A DNA stretch of 60,912 nucleotides from Prevotella sp. (GCA_017619445.1 JAFZSI010000079.1:1-60912); one strand, 5' to 3'; counted from the stretch's first letter, positions 52,237-60,775 are shown. Program-made: numbers and translations. Notes: generated from the sequence alone by a model not told the origin.

Positions 52237-52947
52237 TTACCAAACATATTTGACACCTAACTTACCTGAAGTTTCATATTTGCTGGCCAACTGGCTCATA
52301 CTGCCGGCAGGGCGGATGTTGAACTCGCCAAAGAGCTTCATCTGCTTCATTAGCGGGGCATAGAAGTTCAGACCCCAGTTGATGTTCCAGTTCTCGTAGT
52401 AGAAATCATCGTAGTTGCGGAAGAACACACCAATGTTCCACGAGTGCCATCGGGGACGGATATGTGCACCAAAGCCGAAAGTAAAAGTCAAAGGCTCACT
52501 ATAGCCGAAGTCCAACGTCTGGAAATGGATATACGACTCACCTACGCGGAGGAAGAAGTAAGGCATCTCCCAGGTTATAGAGAGATTACCCACCGTCTCA
52601 TTGGTGTTCCATCGGTTATAGCGGTTGTACATTACCTTGCCGTCTAAATAGAATTCGCTCCAGCCAATGGGCAGCCGATAACCACCGTGAACAGCATTCG
52701 AATAGAGTTGCTTGCCAAACTGAGCCTGGGCATCGACAGCTACATGCCAACGGTCCGTGAAATGCCTCTGATAAGAGAGTGCTATTCCCCCGAAGCCTCC
52801 CGTAACCACATTGCGTCCGCCCATGACGTAACCCGTCATCTCATTCTTATGGCTGCCGTCGTATCGGTGAAGGCCATTATAGGCATTCTGCGCTTGCAAT
52901 GACATCACAGCGAAGACCAGAACTATTAAAAATACACCTTTTTTCAT
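52237..52947 (-). CDS. Outer-membrane beta-barrel protein
   Basis: The protein has 236 residues with a signal peptide (VFLIVLVFAVMSLQAQ). Many aromatic amphipathic strands follow (GGIALSYQRHFTDRWHVAVD, EMPYFFLRVGESYIHF, PRWHSWNIGVFFRNYDDFYY), and the end is SGKLGVKYVW with a C-terminal Trp. About ten to twelve strands fit the length. It is coupled to the metallophosphoesterase gene downstream, which suggests a shared surface role. No specific family was recognised. Confidence 0.7.
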   Translation of the reverse strand: MKKGVFLIVLVFAVMSLQAQNAYNGLHRYDGSHKNEMTGYVMGGRNVVTGGFGGIALSYQRHFTDRWHVAVDAQAQFGKQLYSNAVHGGYRLPIGWSEFYLDGKVMYNRYNRWNTNETVGNLSITWEMPYFFLRVGESYIHFQTLDFGYSEPLTFTFGFGAHIRPRWHSWNIGVFFRNYDDFYYENWNINWGLNFYAPLMKQMKLFGEFNIRPAGSMSQLASKYETSGKLGVKYVW

Positions 52948-53017
52948 TTACTATTTTCGGATTATTATGTTTTACTCAAGGAACTTATTTACTTTGAGAA
53001 TGAAGAATTATCAATTA

Positions 53018-54193
53018 TCACAGTCTTACGCCTACCGAGGCGTTCACAAACCAGTCGGTCAGACTGCCCTTGTTGCTTTCGTGCTTAAAACGAAAATCAT
53101 GCAACATCGCATTGGCGTTGAAAAACCAGTTGCCAAGATTGTAGGTCACCGACAGGCGTGCGTTGATGACAGGTATCATGCGACTGTGCTGTGTCACCTT
53201 TGGATTCTTCTCCATCGGCCACACGGAGAATGTTTTTCTCATGTACTCGTCGATGTCTTCTTCACTCATCTCCACGTCGGGTTCATCATACTCTGCAGTC
53301 TCTTCAGGCTCCACATACTTTTCAAGCATCATCTGGCGGAAGTTGGAGTTGTAGCGCCACACATCTAATCGGTTATACACCGTTGCCATCAACATGCCCA
53401 TCGCACTTACAAGCAGTCCCTTGCAAGGCACAAGGTTGTAAGCATAGCCTCCGCCCACACTCACTTGATATTGTTTCATCTTCCCGATGTCGTTCATAAA
53501 CAGAATGAAGTCGGCGTTTTGTCCTTCATCATAGGCCATCGTGGAGTGGTAGTACATCGCTCCGGCCATCAGCGAGCCTGCGGAGCGTTTCTGTATGACG
53601 CTCTGGTCGTAGGCTGCCGCGTATGAGAACCGCTTTCCGTTGAACAGGTAATAACCGTCGAGCGTCAACAGTCTCACCTTGATGGGATTGCTCAATGTAT
53701 AGTTGAACGAATACTCATTCCATTCGGGCATATATCCTGCCACATGCACGGTGGGCTCATTGGTACGAAACTTATGGATTCTCAAGTTTACGCCGTAGGC
53801 ACCACCCATTGCCCCGAGTTTGAAAATGCTACCTTTGTCGCCTCCTGTGTTTCTCGAGTACCCCAGTCCATATCCTCTGTATCCTGCCCACACACCCATG
53901 TATGTGGCCAAATCTGTCTTGATACGGGGTTCCCAGTTGATATCACCCCAATCATCAGAGAACATGGTCTTGCCGTCGAGCACGGCATTCATTTTCAGGT
54001 CGCTCTGGTTCAAGTTCCCCTGTAGAATCAGCTGCCACGGTTTTTCCGGCGCATCAATATAGCGTCGGTCAACACCGCTGACGCTCATTGAGTCAATAAA
54101 TGTGCCGACCTTCTTCAGGAAACCCAATACGCCCCCGTCTGCCGATGCCGACAAAGGAACAGCTATTAACAAAATGAGCAACAACCTTTTCAT
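53018..54193 (-). CDS. DUF4421-family outer-membrane protein
   Basis: The protein has 391 residues with a signal peptide (LLLILLIAVPLSASA). It shows the DUF4421 pattern: YIDAPEKPWQLILQGNLNQS, LATYMGVWAGYRGYGLGYSR, FNGKRFSYAAAYDQSVIQKR and GYAYNLVPCKGLLVSAMG. The last strand is WFVNASVGVRL. The family is predicted to be a beta-barrel of unknown function in Bacteroidota. It precedes the barrel and phosphoesterase genes on the same strand, separated by 70 bases that carry a partial CCTTGAGC element. Confidence 0.8.
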   Translation of the reverse strand: MKRLLLILLIAVPLSASADGGVLGFLKKVGTFIDSMSVSGVDRRYIDAPEKPWQLILQGNLNQSDLKMNAVLDGKTMFSDDWGDINWEPRIKTDLATYMGVWAGYRGYGLGYSRNTGGDKGSIFKLGAMGGAYGVNLRIHKFRTNEPTVHVAGYMPEWNEYSFNYTLSNPIKVRLLTLDGYYLFNGKRFSYAAAYDQSVIQKRSAGSLMAGAMYYHSTMAYDEGQNADFILFMNDIGKMKQYQVSVGGGYAYNLVPCKGLLVSAMGMLMATVYNRLDVWRYNSNFRQMMLEKYVEPEETAEYDEPDVEMSEEDIDEYMRKTFSVWPMEKNPKVTQHSRMIPVINARLSVTYNLGNWFFNANAMLHDFRFKHESNKGSLTDWFVNASVGVRL

Positions 54194-54199
54194 TTACAA

Positions 54200-54345
54200 T
54201 TGGACAATTTAAGGAATTTACAATTTGACAATTTTTTCGCGGAGCTCAAGGAACTCCAATTTACAATTTATTGTTACATTTGACAATTTGACAATTCTCT
54301 TCCCTCCCTTTGGGAGGGTTGGGGTGGGTTCTTGGGTTCCTCCTT
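54200..54345. repeat. AATTGTA heptamers, CCTTGAGC element and CCCTCCC hairpin
   Basis: The gap between the PAP2 and DUF4421 genes is made of repeat pieces. AATTTACAATTTGACAATTT heptamers surround the reverse CCTTGAGC element (54229-54258), which matches the ftsW start region. The CCCTCCC/GGGAGGG hairpin (54302-54318) follows. Confidence 0.7.
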
Positions 54346-54350
54346 TTCTC

Positions 54351-56162
54351 CTAAAAAGAAACTGTAAACGAGCCGCCGAGGATAAACGTGTGGCGGTTCT
54401 TCTTGATGCTGTGCGTCTCGGCAAATTCGTTTAATTGCTGAGGTTCAAAAAGGCTGCTGATGGGTGCTGCTTGATCACCAAAAGAGATGTCAATGGCATC
54501 AAGTGCGAATAACGCGGGATTGTACGTCATGGTGTAGGTCTTCTTCGAGTAGTCGTAGTCGAGGAACAAACGCCAAGCATAGTTCTCCTTATAGGCGTAG
54601 GTGAGCGAGATGCCCGTGCCGAACTTCATGGTGTTGTTGCCACCCAGGGTGAAGTAGTCATACTCCATAGAATATTTGCCTGGCTTGGGTACCGCCTTGA
54701 TAAAGGGATTATCCTCAACATCATCCATGAAACTCTCTATACCCAGATCACGCTTATTGCCCGAGACAGTTGCGTTGAGGTCCACCTCCTGCATGATGCT
54801 TCTGCCCACGAGCAGTTTCGAGCCGATGGCGAAACGCTTGGAGAGCGGCAGGTTGAAATACACGCCCAGGTCGGCAGAAAACTCCGTCAGATGGTCGCTC
54901 TTGATAGTAAAGAATGCATCTTCAATCAGCGGAGAGCCGTCACCGTCGATGAAGCGGCGGAATTGTTCATCATTATCGTAATCATTGCCATAGAGGCTCC
55001 CAACAAGGTCGTTCCAGGCGTATGACTCAATACCGTCCCATCCCTTGATAGGCGAGCTGTTGACACGCAGGCGGCCGCCCAGGCCAACGTACTTGTTGAA
55101 GAAGTAGGCTCCCTCTGCACCAACGGCCGTAGAGGCACCGAACCTGAGGTTCAGCACCTTGTCTCCGTCAAAGTCCTCAAGCTCGAACCTCGACATATCA
55201 AAGTCCAAGTCTTTGGAGCCGAAGCCAATGCCCATCGACACGGAGAAGAACGACGGGTGGTCGATGATGCTCTTCTGCCCGCTGATGTCGCCGCGCAGCA
55301 AACCGCGCCCCTTGAAAATCCAGTCGCTCAGCGCGTAAGCCAGCTCACCCGACATGATGCCAATACCCGCACCGCTGAGCACGTCGCTCACCCAGTGGCG
55401 GTTGTTCAGCACACGCATCACACCCGTAGCCGTGGCCACGCCATAGCCAGCCACCGAAAACCACGGCGAGCGTGTCAGTCCGTACTCCTTGTGCAGTATT
55501 GTGGCACCCACAAACGCAGTCGCCGTGTGACCGCTGGGCCACGAGTTGGCCGTAGAGCCGTCCGGGCGCATCTCCTTCGCCGTATATTTTATGCCGTTTA
55601 CGAATCCCGCCATGATGCCATAAGCCATAGCCGTAGAGGCAATGTAGCGCCCCCAGTCGCTACGGCCCTCATAACCCGCAATCTTCAAACCCGTAGTCAT
55701 CACCGGGCCGAAGAACTGAGAATAGTCGTCAATGCTCGTCTTGAAATCTGTCAGCAACGTGTGTTTGTTGTCCTTCGTATTCTGGCGAAACGACTTTTTC
55801 TCACCCTTCGCAATGATGCCCGCCACAAACAGCGGCACACCCGCAAACGTCAGGTCGTCCAACACCTTGTATGGTTTTACGCCCTCGTTGGTGCGCATCC
55901 ACGTCAACTGATACTTGTTGAGAGTTGAGAGTTGAGCGTTGAGCGTTGAGAGTTGGGTATTGGTTATTTGATATTGGTTATTGGATGCTCTCTCCTCTAC
56001 TCTACCAAACGGATTCTTCAATCCCATTTCTATGTTCATTACCGGTGCTGTCAGTTGCAGCTCGTTGACATTCTCATTAACGTCAACGCCTGGTGCTCCA
56101 TACGCCACGCTCACCATCATCAGCGCAACGGCCATTATGAGATATTTTTTCATATTTTTCAA
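54351..56162 (-). CDS. PAP2-family phosphatase fused to an outer-membrane barrel
   Basis: The protein has 603 residues with a signal peptide (YLIMAVALMMVSVAYG). The PAP2 domain (about 100-275) has all three signature parts: KYTAKEMRP (192-200), PSGH (209-212) and RVLNNRHWVSDVL with His256 and Asp260. These define lipid or sugar phosphatases such as LpxE/PgpB types. From about residue 290 the sequence changes to beta strands of barrel type (FFSVSMGIGFGSKDLDFD ... TFILGGSFTVSF, C-terminal Phe). Residues 59-85 (ASNNQYQITNTQLSTLNAQL onward) are translated from a heptamer array. A PAP2-barrel fusion would place the phosphatase at the outer membrane. Confidence 0.85.
   Translation of the reverse strand: MKNMKKYLIMAVALMMVSVAYGAPGVDVNENVNELQLTAPVMNIEMGLKNPFGRVEERASNNQYQITNTQLSTLNAQLSTLNKYQLTWMRTNEGVKPYKVLDDLTFAGVPLFVAGIIAKGEKKSFRQNTKDNKHTLLTDFKTSIDDYSQFFGPVMTTGLKIAGYEGRSDWGRYIASTAMAYGIMAGFVNGIKYTAKEMRPDGSTANSWPSGHTATAFVGATILHKEYGLTRSPWFSVAGYGVATATGVMRVLNNRHWVSDVLSGAGIGIMSGELAYALSDWIFKGRGLLRGDISGQKSIIDHPSFFSVSMGIGFGSKDLDFDMSRFELEDFDGDKVLNLRFGASTAVGAEGAYFFNKYVGLGGRLRVNSSPIKGWDGIESYAWNDLVGSLYGNDYDNDEQFRRFIDGDGSPLIEDAFFTIKSDHLTEFSADLGVYFNLPLSKRFAIGSKLLVGRSIMQEVDLNATVSGNKRDLGIESFMDDVEDNPFIKAVPKPGKYSMEYDYFTLGGNNTMKFGTGISLTYAYKENYAWRLFLDYDYSKKTYTMTYNPALFALDAIDISFGDQAAPISSLFEPQQLNEFAETHSIKKNRHTFILGGSFTVSF
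55919..55997. repeat. 7-bp array inside the PAP2-barrel gene
   Basis: In a 7-base register: TTGAGAG, TTGAGAG, TTGAGCG, TTGAGCG, TTGAGAG, TTGGGTA, TTGGTTA, TTTGATA, TTGGTTA, TTGGATG, CTCTCTC, CTCTACT. The TTGGTTA to CTCTCTC part is the same array as at the sensor kinase break (41002-41057). Confidence 0.85.
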
Positions 56163-56192
56163 TTATTAATGTAATAATGTGGCAAAGTTACG

Positions 56193-56576
56193 AAAAATCT
56201 GAGTAAGTAAGTGCATAGAAAACTTGTTTTCTTTGCCGAACGTGAAGATTTTATGCAAAAATCTGAGTAAGTAAGAGCAAAGAAAGCTCGTTTTCTTTGC
56301 CGAACGTGAAGATTTTATGCAAAAATCTGAGTAAGTGAGAGCAAAGAAAGCTCGTTTTCTTTGCCGAACGTGAAGATTTTATGCAAAAATCTGAGTAAGT
56401 AAGAGCAAAGAAAGCTCGTTTTCTTTGCCGAACGTGAAGATTTTATGCAAAAATCTGAGTAAGTAAGTGCAAAGAAAGCTCGTTTTCTTTGCCGAACGTG
56501 AAGATTTTATTAAAAATCTGAGTAAGTAAGTGCATAGAAAGCTTATTTTCTTTGCCGAACGTGAAGATTTTATCTA
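56193..56576. repeat. Six-copy 64-bp tandem repeat
   Basis: The word AAAATCTGAGTAAGTRAG recurs with ATCT at 56197, 56261, 56325, 56389, 56453 and 56516, that is, every 64 bases (63 for the last). Each unit contains an AGAAA.C..GTTTTCT-type inverted repeat and a constant TTTGCCGAACGTGAAGATTT. It fills most of the 479-base divergent gap between the PAP2 and GH53 genes. There are no unique spacers, so it is not CRISPR. Confidence 0.92.
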
Positions 56577-56606
56577 ATAAGCGAGCAAAAAACCAAGAGA
56601 ATCTTG

Positions 56607-56614
56607 TATCTTTG
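56607..56614 (+). promoter_or_regulatory. Bacteroidota -7 element of the GH53 gene
   Basis: TATCTTTG matches TAnnTTTG exactly, 28 bases before the ATG at 56642. No clear -33 TTTG is at the expected distance; the end of the 64-bp array lies there. Confidence 0.6.
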
Positions 56615-56641
56615 CACACAACAACTACTAACACAAATCAG

Positions 56642-57868
56642 ATGATGAAGAAAACGTGGATGTTCTTTCTGCTTTTGGTTGCACCTGTGCTCAATGCCAC
56701 GGCACAGACCACTCAGTTTGCCCGTGGGGCAGACATCAGCTGGGCAACAGAGATGGAGGCCGATGGTCGTGTGTTCCGCAATGCCAATGGTGAGGTGACA
56801 GACATTTTTGCACTTATGGGGCAAATAGGCATGAGTGCCGTGCGCCTGCGGGTATGGGTGAATCCTGAGAGATTTGGCTATGGGCCGTGGAGCGACAAGG
56901 CTGATGTCATTGCCAAGGCAAAACGTGCCCATGCCCAAGGGCTCGACGTAATGATAGACTTCCACTATAGCGATTTTTTCGCCGACCCGGGCAACCAGCG
57001 AGTGCCTCTCGACTGGGAGGGCTACACCATGGAGCAGCTCAAAACAGCTGTGGCCAACCACACGAAAGACGTGCTGCAAACGCTGAAAGACGAGGGCATC
57101 AATCCGAAGTGGGTACAGGTGGGCAACGAGACCAACAGCGGTATGCTCTGGGATTACGGCAAAATTGACTGGAACAAAAGCGGCAGCAACCGCTTCACCA
57201 ACTATGCTGCGGTAAGCAATGCCGGCTACGATGCCGTGAAAGCAGTATTCCCCGATGCCTATGTCATTGTCCACATCGGCGGAGCCCACAACGTGGCCGA
57301 TTATGATGGATGGTTCTTCAAAGAGTTTCGCGCTGCAGGCGGCAAGTTCGACATGATTGGCCTCTCCCACTATCCCGACTACAACAACTGGAGCAGCACC
57401 CAGCACGATGTTGTCAGCAACCCCAATGCCGAGGCGGGTGTGAAAACCATAGGCGAGCTGTTTGGCGTTCCCGTAATGATTTGCGAGACAGGTTTCAGTA
57501 ACTACGACCCGAAGAAAGCCTCAACAGTCATGCACGACCTGATGGCCCACATGAAAGCCATTCCCCATTGTGCGGGCGTGTTCTATTGGGAACCACAGGT
57601 AGATGGCCAATGGAAACCAGACTATTACAACCAGTTAGGATGGGGAGCCTACGGTATGGGAGCATTTACTACCGACGGAAAGCCCACAGCCGCCCTCGAT
57701 GCCTTCCGCGACGAAACCGACGGCATCGAAAACAATAACCGTGAAACAATAACCTATAACCGTTCTGCTGAGCAATGGTTCGACCTGCAGGGCCGTCGGC
57801 TCCACGCTCCGCAGAAAGGACTGACGATAGTAAAACTGGGGCAGCATAGTCGTATAATGAATAATTGA
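56642..57868 (+). CDS. GH53 arabinogalactan endo-beta-1,4-galactanase
   Basis: The protein has 408 residues from ATGATG at 56642; the longer frame from 56552 would translate the 64-bp repeat and promoter. The signal peptide is MFFLLLVAPVLNATA. The family-53 barrel has RGADISWATEMEADG, RLRVWVNPE, DFHYSDFFADPG, the acid/base Glu in QVGNETNSGMLW (Glu163) and the nucleophile Glu in ICETGFSNYD (Glu282). The last 35 residues (SAEQWFDLQGRRLHAPQKGL) resemble a short T9SS tail, so it may be secreted. It would cut beta-1,4-galactan side chains of pectin. It lies 16 bases before the acyltransferase gene. Confidence 0.95.
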   Translation: MMKKTWMFFLLLVAPVLNATAQTTQFARGADISWATEMEADGRVFRNANGEVTDIFALMGQIGMSAVRLRVWVNPERFGYGPWSDKADVIAKAKRAHAQGLDVMIDFHYSDFFADPGNQRVPLDWEGYTMEQLKTAVANHTKDVLQTLKDEGINPKWVQVGNETNSGMLWDYGKIDWNKSGSNRFTNYAAVSNAGYDAVKAVFPDAYVIVHIGGAHNVADYDGWFFKEFRAAGGKFDMIGLSHYPDYNNWSSTQHDVVSNPNAEAGVKTIGELFGVPVMICETGFSNYDPKKASTVMHDLMAHMKAIPHCAGVFYWEPQVDGQWKPDYYNQLGWGAYGMGAFTTDGKPTAALDAFRDETDGIENNNRETITYNRSAEQWFDLQGRRLHAPQKGLTIVKLGQHSRIMNN

Positions 57869-57884
57869 TGAATCGAAATCATAC

Positions 57885-59066
57885 ATGGACAAAAACAACA
57901 CATATCTCGCCTCAAAGCCGCGCTATGAGATTCTCGATGGACTGCGCGGCGTTGCCGCCACGCTCGTTGTGGCCTACCATCTGTTTGAAACCTATTACAG
58001 CGGCAAGCCCAACCAGCCGATAAACCACGGCTATCTGGCCGTCGATTTCTTTTTCGTACTGTCGGGCTTCGTTGTCGGCTATGCCTACGACGACCGCTGG
58101 GACAAGATGTCCACATGGAACTTCGTCAAGCGCCGTCTCATCCGCCTGCATCCCATGGTGATATTCGGCACCCTGTTCGGAGCCATCATGTACTACTTCA
58201 GCAGTTGCTCAACCTTTCCGCTCATCAACAACACACCGTGGTACATGGTGGTGTTCGTCATGCTCTGGTGCTTCACCATGATACCCCTGCCCAACACCAT
58301 GGACATCCGCGGCTGGGCCGAGACCAACCCCCTCAACGGCCCCGCATGGTCGTTGCAATGGGAATACGTGGCCAACCTGCTCTATGCGCTCGTCTTCCGC
58401 AGGCTCTCGAAGACTGCCCTCGCCCTGTGCGTCGCCCTCTTTGCCCTGCTCACCATCATTCTCTGCCTCAACATCGACGTGTTCGGATTCCTCGAGGAGC
58501 GCTCCTGGGCCGCCTACACCGTCGTTGGCGGATGGAGCACCACGCCCGGACAGTTGCAGGTGGGCCTCACCCGTCTGCTCTACCCCTTCTTCTGCGGACT
58601 GCTGCTCTCGCGCATGGGCTGGCTCATCAGGGTGAAGGGCGGATTCTGGTGGTGCTCGCTCATCATTGTCATTCTCTTCTGCATGCCCTGGCTCGGCATG
58701 GGCACCGAGGGACAGGCCCGCATCACCAACGGCATCTACGAGGCATGCTGCATCCTCGTCGCCTTCCCTCTCATCGTCGCCATCGGCGCAGGCAGCAGCG
58801 TAAAGGGCGGAAAGTCTGAAGCCATCAACCGGTTCCTCGGCGACATTTCCTACCCCCTCTACATCACCCACTATCCGCTCATCTACATGCAGATGTCGTG
58901 GGTTGACAGCCACAAGGACGCACCCCTCGCCACCCACATCTTCGTCGCCCTCTGCATATTCACCCTCGCCATCCTGGTGGCCTGCGCATCCTACAAGCTC
59001 TACGACCTGCCCGTCCGCACCTGGCTCCGCAACAGGCTGTTCAGGCCTGCCAATACAAATCCGTAG
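57885..59066 (+). CDS. Acyltransferase 3 (OafA/NodX type) membrane protein
   Basis: The protein has 393 residues with about ten membrane helices. The family motif is at the N-terminus: YEILDGLRGVAATLVVAYHL, then HGYLAVDFFFVLSGFVVGYA with the conserved Arg and His residues. The end has the typical ISYPLYITHYPLIYM. Such enzymes move acetyl or other acyl groups onto extracytoplasmic sugars. It is coupled to the GH53 gene, which suggests work on a surface glycan or modification of galactan fragments. Confidence 0.92.
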   Translation: MDKNNTYLASKPRYEILDGLRGVAATLVVAYHLFETYYSGKPNQPINHGYLAVDFFFVLSGFVVGYAYDDRWDKMSTWNFVKRRLIRLHPMVIFGTLFGAIMYYFSSCSTFPLINNTPWYMVVFVMLWCFTMIPLPNTMDIRGWAETNPLNGPAWSLQWEYVANLLYALVFRRLSKTALALCVALFALLTIILCLNIDVFGFLEERSWAAYTVVGGWSTTPGQLQVGLTRLLYPFFCGLLLSRMGWLIRVKGGFWWCSLIIVILFCMPWLGMGTEGQARITNGIYEACCILVAFPLIVAIGAGSSVKGGKSEAINRFLGDISYPLYITHYPLIYMQMSWVDSHKDAPLATHIFVALCIFTLAILVACASYKLYDLPVRTWLRNRLFRPANTNP

Positions 59067-59104
59067 AGAAACGCCGCCCGCCCAGCGTCAGGGTTTACCA
59101 TTGA

Positions 59105-59179
59105 ATTATCTAGAGAATCTGAGCACAAAGCCGCGCTTTGTCTCCGCCAAGTAATGTTTGGGGAAGACAAAGCGCGGCT
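59105..59179. terminator. TCTAGA module, copy 6, with a 14-bp perfect hairpin
   Basis: TCTAGA lies at 59109-59114, with AAAG after 12 bases. AGCCGCGCTTTGTC (59129-59142) then pairs exactly with GACAAAGCGCGGCT (59166-59179). It sits 40-110 bases after the acyltransferase stop and ahead of the convergent sufB stop. It is a plausible bidirectional transcription end, though without a T-run. Confidence 0.6.
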
Positions 59180-59204
59180 CTGCTATACCAACTGCACGGT
59201 TTAG

Positions 59205-59285
59205 GATGAAATATTCTAGAGAATTTGTGCGTAAAGCATTGCTTTGCATTCGCCAAGTGATGCTTTATAGGAATAAAGCACGGCT
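59205..59285 (+). repeat. TCTAGA palindromic module, copy 7
   Basis: TCTAGA lies at 59215-59220 in AAATATTCTAGAGAATTTG, with AAAG after 12 bases. AAAGCATTGCTTTG (self-pairing AAAGCA/TGCTTT) and AAAGCACGGCTTT follow. It is 106 bases from copy 6, about 5 x 21. Confidence 0.75.
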
Positions 59286-59299
59286 TTATGATTGTGGTG

Positions 59300-60742
59300 T
59301 TAGCCTACTGTGTTTTCAAGGGTAAGGCTGAGGAGTTTCTGTGCCTCTACGGCAAACTCCATGGGGAGCTTGTTGAGCACGTCCTTGGCGTAGCCGTTGA
59401 CAATGAGGCCGACGGCCTGCTCGGGGGGTATGCCGCGCTGTGCGCAGTAGAAGAGCTGCTGCTCGGAGATTTTGCTGGTGGTGGCCTCGTGCTCGACGAT
59501 GGCTGTGGGGTTGTGGACGTCGATGTAGGGGAAGGTGTGTGCGCCGCAGTTGCTGCCGAGCAGGAGTGAGTCGCAGCTGGAGTAGTTGCGGGCGTTGACG
59601 GCGGTGGCTGCCGCGCGTACGAGTCCGCGGTAGGAGTTTTGGGAGTGGCCAGCGCTGATGCCTTTTGAGATGATGGTGCTGCGTGTGCGCGGCCCGAGGT
59701 GTATCATCTTGGTGCCGGTGTCGGCTTCCTGATGGTTGTTGGTGACGGCCACGGAGTAGAACTCAGCCACGCTGTCGGCTCCGCGGAGCACGCAGGAGGG
59801 GTATTTCCAAGTGATGGCTGAGCCGGTCTCCACTTGTGTCCATGAGAGTTTGGAACGGTCACCTGCCAGAAGGCCGCGCTTGGTGACGAGGTTGAGCACT
59901 CCGCCGCGGCCCTGGCTGTCGCCGGGATACCAGTTTTGCACGGTGGAGTATTTTACTTCGGCGCGGTTGTTGACAATGATCTCGACGACGGCTGCGTGGA
60001 GCTGGTTCTCGTCGCGGCGGGGGGCTGTGCATCCTTCGAGGTAGCTGACGTAGGCGTCGTCGTCGGCAATGATGAGTGTGCGCTCAAACTGTCCGGTGCC
60101 GCTGGCGTTGATGCGGAAGTAGCTGCTGAGCTCCATGGGGCAGCGCACGCCGCGGGGGATATAGACGAAGGAGCCGTCGGAGAACACGGCGCTGTTGAGG
60201 GCTGCGAAGAAGTTGTCGCGGTAGGGTACGACGGTGCCGAGGTACTGGCGCACGAGGTCGGGGTGCTGTCGGATGGCCTCGCCTATGCTGCAGAAGATGA
60301 CGCCGCGCTCGCGGAGTTTTTCCTTGAAGGTGGTTTTCACGGAAACGGAGTCCATGATGGCATCGACGGCGGTGTTGCCGCTCAGGGCGAGCCGCTCTTC
60401 GAGGGGTATGCCGAGGCGGTCGAAGGTTTTTTCAAGTTCGGGGTCAATCTTGCCGTCGCCCTGAGGTTTCTTGGCCATGGGGTCGGCGTAGTAGCTGATG
60501 TCCTGATAGTCGATGGGGGGCACATGCACGTGTGCCCACCTGGGCTCGGTCTGCTCGCGCCAGTAGCGGAAGGCCTTGAGGCGGAACTGTAGCATCCACT
60601 CGGGCTCGCCTTTCTTCTGCGAGATGAGACGGACGATGTCCTCGTTCAGGCCCTTCTCAATGATTTCAGTATGCACATCGGTGGTGAAGCCGAACTCGTA
60701 GTTTTGTTCGGCAATGCGACGGACTATCTCGTTGTTGGACAT
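59300..60742 (-). CDS. sufB: SufB, Fe-S cluster scaffold subunit
   Basis: The protein has 480 residues from the ATG at 60742; an in-frame ATG at 60763 lies in a 21-bp repeat unit and would add SKTPVTM. The SufB core is clear: [77 protein letters not shown], and [20 protein letters not shown] near the end. It forms SufBC2D with SufC and SufD to build Fe-S clusters. It is separated from sufC by 8.2 kb of unrelated genes. Confidence 0.96.
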   Translation of the reverse strand: MSNNEIVRRIAEQNYEFGFTTDVHTEIIEKGLNEDIVRLISQKKGEPEWMLQFRLKAFRYWREQTEPRWAHVHVPPIDYQDISYYADPMAKKPQGDGKIDPELEKTFDRLGIPLEERLALSGNTAVDAIMDSVSVKTTFKEKLRERGVIFCSIGEAIRQHPDLVRQYLGTVVPYRDNFFAALNSAVFSDGSFVYIPRGVRCPMELSSYFRINASGTGQFERTLIIADDDAYVSYLEGCTAPRRDENQLHAAVVEIIVNNRAEVKYSTVQNWYPGDSQGRGGVLNLVTKRGLLAGDRSKLSWTQVETGSAITWKYPSCVLRGADSVAEFYSVAVTNNHQEADTGTKMIHLGPRTRSTIISKGISAGHSQNSYRGLVRAAATAVNARNYSSCDSLLLGSNCGAHTFPYIDVHNPTAIVEHEATTSKISEQQLFYCAQRGIPPEQAVGLIVNGYAKDVLNKLPMEFAVEAQKLLSLTLENTVG

Positions 60743-60775
60743 AGTAACTGGGGTTTTAGACATAGTAACATAACC
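60735..60775. repeat. 21-bp repeat unit around the sufB start
   Basis: On the minus strand GTTACTATGTCTAAAACCCC then AGTTACTATGTCC place two ACTATGTC motifs 21 bases apart. The second supplies the sufB start codon. The same unit forms the array at 6161-6232. Confidence 0.7.

Noticed and set aside
56193-56576. CRISPR array
   Set aside because: Period is 64 bases with the whole unit conserved. There are no variable spacers between short repeats and no cas genes in the window.
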